Positions 54,109 to 63,510 of a stretch of 64,000 nt of DNA are shown here, in pieces. The DNA lies in the NCBI GenBank assembly GCA_002813285.1, contig PHTZ01000001.1, forward strand, positions 642,501 through 706,500, in the 5' to 3' direction. The notes beneath the pieces are model-generated. The model was not told where the DNA came from and did no database searches. It saw only the letters and a list, made by a program, of their open reading frames with translations. The stretch is from Flavobacteriaceae bacterium MAR_2009_75 (lineage in GTDB: Bacteria > Bacteroidota > Bacteroidia > Flavobacteriales > Flavobacteriaceae). Both the position numbers and the translations under genes were made by a program. Numbering within the stretch: position 1 is the stretch's first letter; every line of letters starts with the position of its first letter.

Positions 54109-54948
54109 ATGAAGGCACTATTTGACAATGTATCTTACCAATGTAGCAAGGCCGTCACGAAATCTTACAGCACTTCTTTTTCATTGGCCACAAAAATGCT
54201 CTCACCAACTATCAGGGCAGATATTTATAATATATATGGTTTTGTTCGCTTTGCGGATGAAATTGTCGACTCGTTTCACGATTATGACAAAGAGCATCTT
54301 TTTGATAAATTTGAGAACGATTTAAAAGAATGTTTAGAGCATCGTATAAGCCTCAATCCGATTCTCAATTCATTTCAATATACATATCATAAGTATGGTA
54401 TTTCTTATGATTTAGTGGAATCGTTTATGAAAAGTATGCGAATGGATCTTCATAAAAGCACATACATCACAGATCAAGAATTTAAAGAGTACATTTACGG
54501 CTCTGCCGATGTCGTTGGTCTTATGTGCTTGAAAGTATTCGTGAAAGGTGATTTAGAGAGGTACGAAGACCTAAAAGAATCTGCAATGGCCTTGGGGTCA
54601 GCTTTTCAAAAAGTTAACTTTCTTAGAGATTTACGTTCCGATTTTGAAGAACTCAACCGTAGTTATTTTCCGAATATAAATTTCGAAGAACTAGACGAAC
54701 CTGCTAAAAAACAGATTGTTGACGAAATAAAGGCAGATTTCACACTTGGCTATTCTGGTATCGTTCAATTACCCCACGAAGCCAAATTCGGTGTTTATAC
54801 GGCTTACCGCTATTATTATCAACTGCTGAAAAAATTACAGAATACTCCTTCTATCGAAATTAGAAATGTTAGGGTCAGAGTACCCAATTATGAAAAATTT
54901 GGGCTTTTGGCCAATTCGTACGTAAACTACAAACTGAATCTAGTATAG
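54109..54948 (+). CDS. crtB: Phytoene synthase
   Basis: A 279-residue squalene/phytoene synthase family enzyme that condenses two geranylgeranyl diphosphates. The aspartate-rich motifs are DEIVD (in FVRFADEIVDSFHD) and DLRSDFEE (in FLRDLRSDFEE); YIYGSADVVGLMC is also typical. The start SYSTSFSLATKML fits the family. It is translated between crtI and crtZ; only one base separates its stop from the crtZ start. Confidence 0.96.
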   Translation: MKALFDNVSYQCSKAVTKSYSTSFSLATKMLSPTIRADIYNIYGFVRFADEIVDSFHDYDKEHLFDKFENDLKECLEHRISLNPILNSFQYTYHKYGISYDLVESFMKSMRMDLHKSTYITDQEFKEYIYGSADVVGLMCLKVFVKGDLERYEDLKESAMALGSAFQKVNFLRDLRSDFEELNRSYFPNINFEELDEPAKKQIVDEIKADFTLGYSGIVQLPHEAKFGVYTAYRYYYQLLKKLQNTPSIEIRNVRVRVPNYEKFGLLANSYVNYKLNLV

Positions 54949-54949
54949 T

Positions 54950-55402
54950 ATGAAAATTATTCTTTGGATATTGATTTTGGTAGGCACTTTCTGCTTTATG
55001 GAATTCATGGCCTGGTTTACGCATAAATACATCATGCATGGTTTTCTATGGAAATTACACAAAGACCATCATAATAAAGACCATGACTCGTGGTTCGAGC
55101 GAAATGATGCCTTCTTTATATTTTATGCTATTGTGAGTATGGTGCTTTTTTATTTAGGTGCCCAAACCGAGTTTTGGTACGGCTGGCCTTTGGGTTTTGG
55201 TATTCTTGCCTATGGTATCGCCTATTTTCTCGTTCATGATATATTTATTCATCAACGCTTTAAAATCTTTAGAAACGCTAATCACTGGTATGCAAAAGGT
55301 GTTAGAAGAGCACATAAAATGCACCATAAACATTTGGGGAAAAAAGAGGGTGAATGCTTCGGAATGTTAATCGTACCTTTTAAATACTTTAAAAGACAGT
55401 GA
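54950..55402 (+). CDS. crtZ: Beta-carotene hydroxylase
   Basis: A 150-residue di-iron membrane hydroxylase of the fatty acid hydroxylase superfamily, making zeaxanthin from beta-carotene. Histidine clusters HKYIMHG, HKDHHNKDHD, HDIFIHQRF and HKMHHKHLG provide the metal ligands; two to three hydrophobic helices are present. It is the last crt gene here. No lycopene cyclase gene is in the window, though its product is needed between CrtI and CrtZ. Confidence 0.95.
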   Translation: MKIILWILILVGTFCFMEFMAWFTHKYIMHGFLWKLHKDHHNKDHDSWFERNDAFFIFYAIVSMVLFYLGAQTEFWYGWPLGFGILAYGIAYFLVHDIFIHQRFKIFRNANHWYAKGVRRAHKMHHKHLGKKEGECFGMLIVPFKYFKRQ

Positions 55403-55407
55403 GGTGG

Positions 55408-55962
55408 TTATTGGGTGACCAAGTCATCTAAGAGGTTGGTGATTTTATCGTTGTTCCAATCTTTTGCTTTAAAAGACTTCACCACAATCTCTCCTGATTT
55501 GTCAATAATATAGGTGCCGGAAGGATCAGGTATTTCAAATGGGGAAGGCTCACCTACGATTCTATAGGTAATCGGAAAAGTAAATTTATTGTCTTTCATA
55601 AACTCTTCTACTGGTGAACGCTCTTCATTAGTTACCACATAAAAATCTACCTGATTATTGTATGCAGTATAAAGTTCTTGAATATCACTCAGTTCTGAAG
55701 AACTTGGTAAGTGCCATGAAGCCCAAAAATGAATGAACACCACCTTGTCTTTTGACTCTTCGAAATTAAAATAGTCCCAATTTGCGTCTTTCAATCGCCA
55801 ATCGTAATGGGGAAGCTTTTCTCTATTGCCTTCATCGTCAATCTCTGGAGATGTCGCAAAAAGTTGTGTAAGCCATACTTTAGACCAATACCCTACCGGG
55901 GTAATGAAAAAAGATAGTATAAAAATTATTAAAACAAGAGTGTAAGCTGTTTTCCGTTTCAT
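55408..55962 (-). CDS. Thioredoxin-fold membrane-anchored protein lacking all cysteines
   Basis: A 184-residue protein with an N-terminal membrane anchor (about 5-25) and a TlpA/ResA-like thioredoxin fold (KVVFIHFWASW, then PSSSELSDI; DPSGTYIIDKSGEIV). Where relatives have WCxxC, this one has WHLPSS, and the whole sequence contains no cysteine. It therefore cannot act as a disulfide reductase. It may bind a partner or act as a structural or chaperone version. It converges on crtZ, six bases apart. Confidence 0.82.
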   Translation of the reverse strand: MKRKTAYTLVLIIFILSFFITPVGYWSKVWLTQLFATSPEIDDEGNREKLPHYDWRLKDANWDYFNFEESKDKVVFIHFWASWHLPSSSELSDIQELYTAYNNQVDFYVVTNEERSPVEEFMKDNKFTFPITYRIVGEPSPFEIPDPSGTYIIDKSGEIVVKSFKAKDWNNDKITNLLDDLVTQ

Positions 55963-55984
55963 TGGTGAAAGTGTTGGGCAAAAC

Positions 55985-56017
55985 TAAAAAAACTCCCGCC
56001 GAGTGGTGAGAGTTTTT
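55985..56017 (-). terminator. Intrinsic terminator after aconitase
   Basis: Read leftwards, AAAAACTCTC pairs with GGGAGTTTTT around an ACCACTCGGC-type loop with a run of T after it. It lies 24 bp beyond the aconitase stop codon. Confidence 0.75.
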
Positions 56018-56040
56018 TAGATATAATTCAATCAATGCTA

Positions 56041-58308
56041 TTAAGCTGCGTTTTCCCTTTTAATCACGTTCAAAGCAGAACCTTCATTGAACCAACCGAT
56101 TTGTGCATTATTATACGTATGATTGGCCATGATGGTATCTTTACTTCCATCGGCATGAACAACTTCTATAGTCAATGGCACATCAGGAGCAAAATCGGCC
56201 ATATCGACGAAGTTGAAAGTATCATCTTCTTGTATTAGATCATAATCACTTTCATTCGCAAAAGTCAAGGCCAACATACCTTGTTTTTTAAGGTTGGTCT
56301 CATGAATACGTGCGAAAGATTTCACCAACACAGCTGCTACACCTAAGTGTCTTGGTTGCATAGCTGCATGCTCTCTTGACGATCCTTCACCATAGTTATG
56401 ATCCCCGACAACGATGGTCTTGATACCTTCAGCTTTATACTCTCTCTGAACATCTGGTACACCACCATGCTCACCGTTAAGCTGATTTTTGATGAAGTTT
56501 GTTTTCTTATTAAAAGCATTAACCGCACCGATTAGGGTATTGTTCGCAATATTGTCTAAATGACCACGGAAACGTAACCATGGGCCGGCCATAGAAATAT
56601 GGTCGGTCGTACATTTACCGAATGCCTTGACAAGAAGCTTAACCCCCTGCATCTGCTCTACCGTAATTGGCTCAAATGGAGTTAGCAACTGTAGTCTTTC
56701 AGAATCGGAAGCCACTCTCACTTCCACACCCGATCCGTCTTCTCTAGGTGCCAAGTAACCGGCATCTTCCACTTCAAAGCCTTGAGCAGGCAATTCGATA
56801 CCCATTGGCTCATCTAGTTTTACTTCTTCGCCATCTTCATTGACCAAAGTATCGTTCATCGGGTCAAAATCAAGCTTACCAGAAATAGCAATAGCGGCCA
56901 CCATTTCAGGAGAGCCCACAAATGCGTGCGTGTTTGGGTTACCATCTGCTCGTTTAGAGAAGTTACGGTTAAAAGAATGAACTATAGTGTTCTTCTCATC
57001 GCCTTTCAAGTCACTTCTATCCCACTGACCGATACAAGGTCCGCAAGCATTGGTAAATACCGTTGCACCTAAATCTTCAAAAATTTGAAGCAAGCCATCA
57101 CGTTCAGCCGTAAATCGAATTTGCTCTGAACCAGGATTGATTCCGAAATCGGATTTTGGTTTAATTTTCTTGGTAATGGCCTGTTTGGCAATTGATGCCG
57201 CACGGGTCAAATCTTCGTAAGATGAGTTGGTACAAGAACCTATCAAGCCCCAATCGACCTTAAGCGGCCAATCGTTTTCTTTTGCCTTAACACCCAGCTC
57301 TCCAACAGGAGTAGCTAAATCCGGAGTAAATGGTCCGTTCAAATGAGGTCTAAGTTCATCGAGGTTGATCTCGATAATCTCATCAAAATACTGTTCTGGG
57401 TTAGCGTACACTTCATCATCAGCCGTAAGGTATTCTCTTACCTTATTGGCCTCATCGGCTACATCACTTCTATCTGTAGCTCTAAGGTAACGCTCCATAG
57501 AATCATCATAACCAAAAGTAGAGGTAGTTGCCCCTACTTCGGCCCCCATATTACAGATAGTTCCTTTTCCGGTACAAGAAAGGTTCTTAGCACCTTCACC
57601 GAAATATTCAATTATTGCACCGGTACCACCTTTTACGGTAAGAATACCAGCAACTTTTAAAATCACATCTTTAGCTGACGTCCAACCAGATATATTTCCG
57701 GTCAACTTCACTCCTATCAATTTAGGAAACTTCAGCTCCCAAGCCATACCTGCCATAACATCTACAGCATCTGCACCACCTACACCGATAGCTACCATTC
57801 CGAGTCCACCGGCGTTCACCGTATGCGAATCCGTTCCGATCATCATCCCGCCAGGAAATGCATAATTTTCTAAAACTACTTGGTGAATAATACCTGCACC
57901 CGGTTTCCAGAAACCGATTCCGTATTTATTCGAAACAGATTCTAAAAAATCAAAAACCTCGGCACTAGTGCTATTGGCAGATATCAAATCTTTTGCAGCA
58001 CCACTTTTTGCTTGAATCAAGTGATCACAGTGTACGGTAGTCGGCACGGCCACCTTCTTCTTACCGGCTTGCATAAACTGCAATAAGGCCATTTGCGCCG
58101 TAGCATCTTGACAGGCGATACGATCGGGAGCAAAATCAACATAGTCTTTTCCTCTGGTAAAAGCTGTGGTAGGGTTACCGTCCCACAAATGGGAATATAA
58201 AATTTTCTCCGAAAGGGTAAGCGGTTTACCAACTATATCACGAGCCTTATCAACACGCTCGGCCATATTGGCGTACACCCCTTTAATCATATCGATATCG
58301 AATGCCAT
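56041..58308 (-). CDS. Aconitate hydratase
   Basis: A 755-residue [4Fe-4S] enzyme of the citric acid cycle interconverting citrate and isocitrate. It shows [20 protein letters not shown] and the cluster cysteines in [10 protein letters not shown] and ACGPCIGQW. The C-terminal swivel domain contains [20 protein letters not shown] and [14 protein letters not shown]. The length and layout fit the mitochondrial-type aconitase used by Bacteroidota. It is a single gene with its own terminator; a near-consensus -7 motif (TTTATTTG, 58363-58370) lies upstream. Confidence 0.96.
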   Translation of the reverse strand: MAFDIDMIKGVYANMAERVDKARDIVGKPLTLSEKILYSHLWDGNPTTAFTRGKDYVDFAPDRIACQDATAQMALLQFMQAGKKKVAVPTTVHCDHLIQAKSGAAKDLISANSTSAEVFDFLESVSNKYGIGFWKPGAGIIHQVVLENYAFPGGMMIGTDSHTVNAGGLGMVAIGVGGADAVDVMAGMAWELKFPKLIGVKLTGNISGWTSAKDVILKVAGILTVKGGTGAIIEYFGEGAKNLSCTGKGTICNMGAEVGATTSTFGYDDSMERYLRATDRSDVADEANKVREYLTADDEVYANPEQYFDEIIEINLDELRPHLNGPFTPDLATPVGELGVKAKENDWPLKVDWGLIGSCTNSSYEDLTRAASIAKQAITKKIKPKSDFGINPGSEQIRFTAERDGLLQIFEDLGATVFTNACGPCIGQWDRSDLKGDEKNTIVHSFNRNFSKRADGNPNTHAFVGSPEMVAAIAISGKLDFDPMNDTLVNEDGEEVKLDEPMGIELPAQGFEVEDAGYLAPREDGSGVEVRVASDSERLQLLTPFEPITVEQMQGVKLLVKAFGKCTTDHISMAGPWLRFRGHLDNIANNTLIGAVNAFNKKTNFIKNQLNGEHGGVPDVQREYKAEGIKTIVVGDHNYGEGSSREHAAMQPRHLGVAAVLVKSFARIHETNLKKQGMLALTFANESDYDLIQEDDTFNFVDMADFAPDVPLTIEVVHADGSKDTIMANHTYNNAQIGWFNEGSALNVIKRENAA

Positions 58309-58548
58309 TATCTATTTTGTTTTAAGTTATTGTAATCCCGTAAAATTAATAAAATACAAGGGGCAAATAAAATTTTTGTAGAAGGATTACTACGATTTTT
58401 GTGAATTTCAAAATTATTAACTCTAATGTGCGCAATTAATATCAGAACTTGTACAAATTATACCTAAATAATTAGGATATAATGGCAGTTGAAACTAAAA
58501 AAAGATAATAATAAGAAATGTGAGCCTCTAAAAGTGTAGTTAGAAAGG

Positions 58549-59502
58549 CTAGAGCAATTTAGAAATTATCTCTTCTTCAGAGATACCTTCGGCCTCGGCC
58601 TTGTAATTTTTTATAATACGATGTCTTAATATACCTGTGGCCACTGCCTGTACATCTTCGCTATCTGGCGAATACTTACCGTTTATCGCGGCGTGGGCTT
58701 TTGCCCCAAGTATCAAATTTTGAGAAGCTCTAGGGCCTGCACCCCAATCAATATATTGTTTTACGTAATCGGAAGCATGCTCTAAATTCGGTCTCGTAGC
58801 ATTGACCAATTTTACTGCATATTCGATTACATTGTCAGGCACGGGTATTCTTCTTATCAGCTGTTGTATCGCGACGATTTCTTGGGCATTAAATAGCGGA
58901 CTAACAGAAACGAGCACATCGGTAGTAGTTGCCTTCACCACCTGAATCTCTTCTGCAATTGAAGGGTATTTAAGTTCGATAGCGAACATAAAACGATCCA
59001 ACTGTGCTTCAGGTAGCGGATAGGTGCCTTCTTGTTCTATCGGGTTTTGGGTTGCCAGAACGAAATAGGGCGGTTCTAGTTTGTGCTGTTGCCCTGCAAT
59101 CGTAACCGCTCTTTCTTGCATGGCCTCTAATAGTGCAGCTTGGGTTTTAGGGGGTGTACGGTTAATCTCATCCGCTAGAATTATATTCGCGAATATAGGA
59201 CCCTTGATGAATTTGAAATTTCGATTTTGGTCAAGTACCTCACTACCCAAAATATCGCTGGGCATTAGATCTGGCGTAAATTGAATTCGTTTGAAATCAA
59301 GGCCCAATGTCTGCGCAATAGTATTGACCATTAACGTCTTTGCCAAGCCTGGAACACCAATCAATAACGAGTGCCCCCCTGTGTAGATACTCAGCAAAAT
59401 TTGGTCTATTACCTCATTTTGACCAACAATGACCTTAGCTATTTCTTGCTTGAGGGATTGGTGTTTTTGTACAAGGTTATCAATGGCCGATACATCTGAC
59501 AT
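58549..59502 (-). CDS. MoxR-family AAA+ ATPase
   Basis: A 317-residue ATPase acting as a chaperone for other complexes. Walker A is GVPGLAKTLM, Walker B LADEINRTPPKTQAALLEAM, sensor 1 LATQNPIEQEGTYPLPEAQ, and the C-terminal lid is present. MoxR genes usually precede VWA/Bat genes, but here it is the last gene after two peptidyl-prolyl isomerase genes. It begins four bases after the SurA-like gene stop, so it is in that operon. Confidence 0.94.
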   Translation of the reverse strand: MSDVSAIDNLVQKHQSLKQEIAKVIVGQNEVIDQILLSIYTGGHSLLIGVPGLAKTLMVNTIAQTLGLDFKRIQFTPDLMPSDILGSEVLDQNRNFKFIKGPIFANIILADEINRTPPKTQAALLEAMQERAVTIAGQQHKLEPPYFVLATQNPIEQEGTYPLPEAQLDRFMFAIELKYPSIAEEIQVVKATTTDVLVSVSPLFNAQEIVAIQQLIRRIPVPDNVIEYAVKLVNATRPNLEHASDYVKQYIDWGAGPRASQNLILGAKAHAAINGKYSPDSEDVQAVATGILRHRIIKNYKAEAEGISEEEIISKLL

Positions 59503-59506
59503 GCAA

Positions 59507-60946
59507 CTACTCTTTGGTCCAGTTGTTGGCGAAATCGCAATCTTGGTTAGACTCGTTTACGCTGATGTAAGTTTCATCGATATGCTCGTCCATCCATTTT
59601 TTGATAGCATTGTATTGCTTTTCTGTTTTCGCCAATTGCTGTATTTTCAGATAATCTTTGGCAAAATCTGCAACGTGCTCGTCATAGCGGTTGGTAATCT
59701 TTAATATCTTATATTTCGGACTACCACCTCTGGGGTCTTCCTCTAAAATGGGATATGAGATTTCATCATCTTTCAAGTTACGTACTTGATTGTAAAGTGC
59801 TGGATCCATTTTGGTCAACTCGAACCGAGAATCAAATGTAGAAGGGTTTCTCAAGAGACCCCCATCAAATTTTGTTTCTTTCTCATCTGAGAAATTAAGT
59901 GCGGCTTGTGCAAAGGTATATTTACCTTCCATGATATGCTTTCTAATCGTATCTAATTCAGATTTCACCTCGTTCAAGGCTTTTTCTGAAATTTCTGGCT
60001 GCATTAAAATATGTCGTAAATCTAACTCTTGCCCTCTAATTTTCTCAATAAATATGATGTGGTAGCCGAAAGGAGTTTCAAAGGGTTCTGAAACCTCCCC
60101 TTCCTTTAAACTAAATGCAACATCTTTAAAAGTCTTGTCGAAGCCCGTCTCTTTTGTAATACTATAAAACCCCCCTTTAGACTTTGAACCGGGATCTTGT
60201 GAATATAAAATGGCCTTAACACTAAAACTTGCGTCGTTATCTTCAACATCAGCTTTAATCGCATTTAATTTATCGATAACATTTTGTTTTTCTTCTTCAC
60301 TAGGCTCAGGAGCCTTAGTAATTTGTGCAATTTCCATTTCAGCACCGAAAACTGGGCGTTCATCTTCCGGAATTTTATTGTAAAACTGTCTAACCTCCTC
60401 AGGCGTTATCTCGATTTCTTCAACAATGCTACCCTGCATTTTTTCAGAAAGCATTCTTAACTTATTAATTTTGCTAATGTCTTCCCTTAAACTGGCCTCA
60501 TCTTCCTTTTTGTAGAATTTCAACAATTTCTCCATAGAACCAATTTGCTGCACAAAACCCTGAATCTGCCTGTCGGTAGTAGCGGTTACTTCATCATCTG
60601 ACACAAGCAAACTATCTTGAACGGCCTGGTGGGCATACAGCCTATCTTCCATCAATTTACCTAAAAGTCCGCAACGGGTAACATCTTCAGTAGATACACC
60701 TTGACTTTTCAAATCGATTAAGGTCTTTTCAATATCAGAATCCAATATCACATAATCGCCTACGACCGCGGCAATGCCATCTAACTTTATTCTTTTAAAA
60801 TTTCTTATGGTGTCTTTTTCCGCTTCGGCAGTAGTATTGACCGCCATATCAACTTCAGCAGCTGTTTCTTGGGCAGGTTCACTCTCTTGTGCTTGACTTA
60901 GCGTCAAGCAAGAAAGAGATAAAAATAGTGCTAATACTTTATTCAT
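59507..60946 (-). CDS. SurA-like periplasmic peptidyl-prolyl isomerase
   Basis: A 479-residue exported chaperone. The signal peptide is MNKVLALFLSLSCLTLSQAQ. The SurA N-domain (GIAAVVGDYVILDSDIEKTL) is followed by two parvulin domains: about 215-320 with SKSKGGFYSITKETGFDKTF, and about 325-425 with LDLRHILMQPE. It should help outer-membrane proteins fold. The ATG at 60946 overlaps the stop of the upstream gene by 8 bp (ATGAATAA) and gives a clean signal peptide; longer starts up to 60988 would spoil it. Confidence 0.9.
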   Translation of the reverse strand: MNKVLALFLSLSCLTLSQAQESEPAQETAAEVDMAVNTTAEAEKDTIRNFKRIKLDGIAAVVGDYVILDSDIEKTLIDLKSQGVSTEDVTRCGLLGKLMEDRLYAHQAVQDSLLVSDDEVTATTDRQIQGFVQQIGSMEKLLKFYKKEDEASLREDISKINKLRMLSEKMQGSIVEEIEITPEEVRQFYNKIPEDERPVFGAEMEIAQITKAPEPSEEEKQNVIDKLNAIKADVEDNDASFSVKAILYSQDPGSKSKGGFYSITKETGFDKTFKDVAFSLKEGEVSEPFETPFGYHIIFIEKIRGQELDLRHILMQPEISEKALNEVKSELDTIRKHIMEGKYTFAQAALNFSDEKETKFDGGLLRNPSTFDSRFELTKMDPALYNQVRNLKDDEISYPILEEDPRGGSPKYKILKITNRYDEHVADFAKDYLKIQQLAKTEKQYNAIKKWMDEHIDETYISVNESNQDCDFANNWTKE

Positions 60947-61829
60947 CTTCAGCATAAATTTCGAATTCATTTTTTTTGATTGCCTCATCTAGAATCTCAG
61001 TTTCTAACTTACGTAGAAAGTTTAGTTTTCTTCGGCTTAAGAGCACTTGTTTGATTCGAGGCTCGATATAAGAAAGTGGTGCAATATCATTTTCCATTTT
61101 TACATCCACTATTTTAGCCAAATATACCCCGTTATCATCCTCCAATTCAAAAAATTGTGATTTTTTTAGGTGTTTATCGGCGTTTTCAAAAGTTAAGGGA
61201 GGTATCTCTTCGACTACTCTAGATGCACTGACCCATAGCGAATCATTAAAATTCAATTTTCTGAACTGAACACCGATCGAGTCAAGATACGCTTTGTCAT
61301 CTTCTTTAAAACGCTTCAACTTATCAGTAACTGCATTTTTATTCAAAAATTGTTTTGGCAGCTCTACAAAACGCAATTGAACCACCTTTTCCTTTAATTT
61401 AAAATTCTCTTTCTCAGACTCATAGAATTCTTTGAGCTGTGATGGGCTGATAAGCGTATCGCTACCTTGGCGTACCAAAGCCTCTTTATACGCTCTCGTA
61501 TATAGGTCGGCACGATAGTCTGATACCAAATCGTCGTACTCGGCAAGTTTCTCTTCCGGTAAGTTAATTTTGGCCTTTGATAACAACAACTGTTTTGAAG
61601 CCCAATTATTTATATAGTTCGTTACGAAAGAAGCACTGTCTCCTTTCGAAACTCCGTTTGCCAAAAGATGGGCAATATCTTCGCGATAAAGATAGTTCTC
61701 TCCCACCCGTGCCAAAAATTCGGGCTCTTCTTTGTTAAAAATAGACCCACAACCCGTCAACACTATCAGCGATAGAAGAACGACATGGCCGCTCACTCTA
61801 TGAATTCCGGAGAATTTTAAAAATTTCAT
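60939..61829 (-). CDS. Parvulin-like lipoprotein (peptidyl-prolyl isomerase family)
   Basis: A 296-residue lipoprotein with lipobox LTGCGS at about 24-29. The N-terminal half is SurA_N-like (LARVGENYLYREDIAHLLAN), and the rest is a diverged parvulin-type domain (KEKVVQLRFVELPKQF, and the end SYIEPRIKQVLLSRRKL). Catalytic isomerase residues are not convincing, so a chaperone role is more likely. It starts the operon with the SurA-like protein and MoxR. A TAGCTTTG promoter motif is at 61861-61868. Confidence 0.82.
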   Translation of the reverse strand: MKFLKFSGIHRVSGHVVLLSLIVLTGCGSIFNKEEPEFLARVGENYLYREDIAHLLANGVSKGDSASFVTNYINNWASKQLLLSKAKINLPEEKLAEYDDLVSDYRADLYTRAYKEALVRQGSDTLISPSQLKEFYESEKENFKLKEKVVQLRFVELPKQFLNKNAVTDKLKRFKEDDKAYLDSIGVQFRKLNFNDSLWVSASRVVEEIPPLTFENADKHLKKSQFFELEDDNGVYLAKIVDVKMENDIAPLSYIEPRIKQVLLSRRKLNFLRKLETEILDEAIKKNEFEIYAEDE

Positions 61830-61860
61830 CCAGCAAAAATAGCAAAACCTAAATGGCGCA

Positions 61861-61868
61861 CAAAGCTA
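61861..61868 (-). promoter_or_regulatory. Promoter -7 element of the chaperone-MoxR operon
   Basis: TAGCTTTG on the minus strand matches TAnnTTTG, 31 bp before the ATG at 61829. A second match (TATTTTTG, 61834-61841) is too near the start codon to be useful. No -33 TTG is seen. Confidence 0.4.
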
Positions 61869-62020
61869 TAAGGTATTACTTAACAGATTTTTGGAAGCCT
61901 TGTTGAGAATGTAGTACTTTACCAAAAAATTATTCAATAGAAAAGATTGCCGTCTAAAGAACGGATTTACTCAAATTTTGAAGACTACCAATTAAGATTA
62001 TTTTATAAAACAATATAATA

Positions 62021-62257
62021 ATGGGCAAAAAAATTAAACTCGTCTGGGATTTTCGAGGCCCTGCAGCGGCCAAAACTGCAGAACATCATGAAAAACATTT
62101 AAAAGAATATATTCAAATGGAAAAAACGGAACTGGATATCACAGGTTTTCAACACCTTAACGATATGCAGAGCTCTGCTTTTATGGTGGTAACCGATACT
62201 GAAATGATAAAGCATCGAGATGCCCTAAAACCTCACAGAGGAGAACTTTATGAATAA
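62021..62257 (+). CDS. Small conserved-looking protein of unknown function
   Basis: A 78-residue soluble protein, beginning MGKKIKLVWDFRGPAAAKTA and rich in histidine and charged residues (EHHEKHLKEY). I do not recognise a domain. The regular composition, ATG start and location nine bases upstream of the serine hydrolase gene support a real gene. There are no cysteines, signal peptide or membrane segment. Confidence 0.7.
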   Translation: MGKKIKLVWDFRGPAAAKTAEHHEKHLKEYIQMEKTELDITGFQHLNDMQSSAFMVVTDTEMIKHRDALKPHRGELYE

Positions 62258-62266
62258 CCTCTAGCC

Positions 62267-63400
62267 ATGTTCAGAACCCTCACCTTATTATTCTGGTCTT
62301 TAATGCTGGGGTCATGCCAGCAACGTCAACTAATTACAGACCCGTTAAAACATGTTCTCACATCTAAAAACTTGAACATAAAGAGGGTAATGGATAGTGT
62401 CAAAAAGCACCAAGTACAGATTAAGTACACTCTAATAAATCGCAAAAACGAGGGCATTACTTTCACAGATTTTGACTTTCAGGTAGATGACTCTCACTAT
62501 TTCTATCCTGCTAGTACCGTTAAATTTCCTATTGCAGCTCTGGCACTTGAAAAAGTAAATGCCATCGATTCTATAAATATCAACACCCGTTTTTATGTGG
62601 AGGGAGACACAGTGGAAACCACATTTGCCAAAACAATTACCGAAATCTTTGCGGTTAGCGACAACAACGCCAATAATAGATTGGTAGAATTTTTAGGCCA
62701 GGATGAAATCAATTCGCGTCTACAGGCGAAAGGGGTTGGCCCTGTACGAATATCGCATCGTTTGGGTTTTCATTCAGAAGAGCTGGCTACCAAACCTTTG
62801 GTCATTTATGAAAACGATAGTACTACATTCGTCATCGAAGGCAGCACAAACACCTCACCAGAACCGCTTGAACTAAAAAGTATTAAAAAAGGAATAGGCT
62901 ACTACGAAGATGAAAGTCTGGTAGAACAAGCTTTTGACTTTAGTCTCAAAAACTATTATCCAATAAACACACAGCACAATGTACTGAAACGGATAATATT
63001 TCCAGAATTGTTTTCTGATAAAGAACAATTCAATATCAGCAAAGACCAACGAGAAAAACTTCTGCAAGCTATGCAGATAATGCCAAGAGATGCGGGCTAC
63101 AAGCCAAGCATTTACTACGATGGTTACTGTAAATTTTTTATGTTCGGAGACTCAAAAGAGAACATTCCATCGCATATTAAAATTTACAATAAAGTCGGTT
63201 TTGCATATGGCACACTTACAGATTGCGCCTACATAACCGACCAAGAAAATGGTGTGGAGTTTATGCTAACAGCAACTCTACTGGTCAATGAAAATGGAAT
63301 TTTTAATGACAACACTTACGAATATGAAGAAATTGGCATTCCTTTTTTGGCTGAACTAGGTAGAGAATTATACAATTTCGAACTCAATAGGTCGAAATAG
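62267..63400 (+). CDS. Class A beta-lactamase-fold serine hydrolase lipoprotein
   Basis: A 377-residue lipoprotein with lipobox LGSCQQ at about 14-19. The class A-like motifs are the nucleophile STVK (in YPASTVKFPIAAL) and SDN (in AVSDNNANNRLVEFL). The last motif (KTG-like) is replaced by something like NKVGFAYGTLTD. It is longer than typical class A lactamases (about 290). It is probably not a resistance enzyme but a cell-wall or peptide hydrolase; which one is open. It follows the small gene at 62021. Confidence 0.85.
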   Translation: MFRTLTLLFWSLMLGSCQQRQLITDPLKHVLTSKNLNIKRVMDSVKKHQVQIKYTLINRKNEGITFTDFDFQVDDSHYFYPASTVKFPIAALALEKVNAIDSININTRFYVEGDTVETTFAKTITEIFAVSDNNANNRLVEFLGQDEINSRLQAKGVGPVRISHRLGFHSEELATKPLVIYENDSTTFVIEGSTNTSPEPLELKSIKKGIGYYEDESLVEQAFDFSLKNYYPINTQHNVLKRIIFPELFSDKEQFNISKDQREKLLQAMQIMPRDAGYKPSIYYDGYCKFFMFGDSKENIPSHIKIYNKVGFAYGTLTDCAYITDQENGVEFMLTATLLVNENGIFNDNTYEYEEIGIPFLAELGRELYNFELNRSK

Positions 63401-63510
63401 ACCAAAAGTCGTAGTCTCCAACAGTGAACCAATAAAAACACTGTTATCTCGTTATAACAAATAGATTCGTTTCATTGTACTGAGGACCAATTTACCATTA
63501 ACATTGCTGC

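Noticed and set aside
62267-63400. Antibiotic-resistance beta-lactamase
   Set aside because: SxxK and SDN motifs are present, but the protein is too long and the KTG motif is not convincing; a cell-wall or peptide hydrolase is safer.
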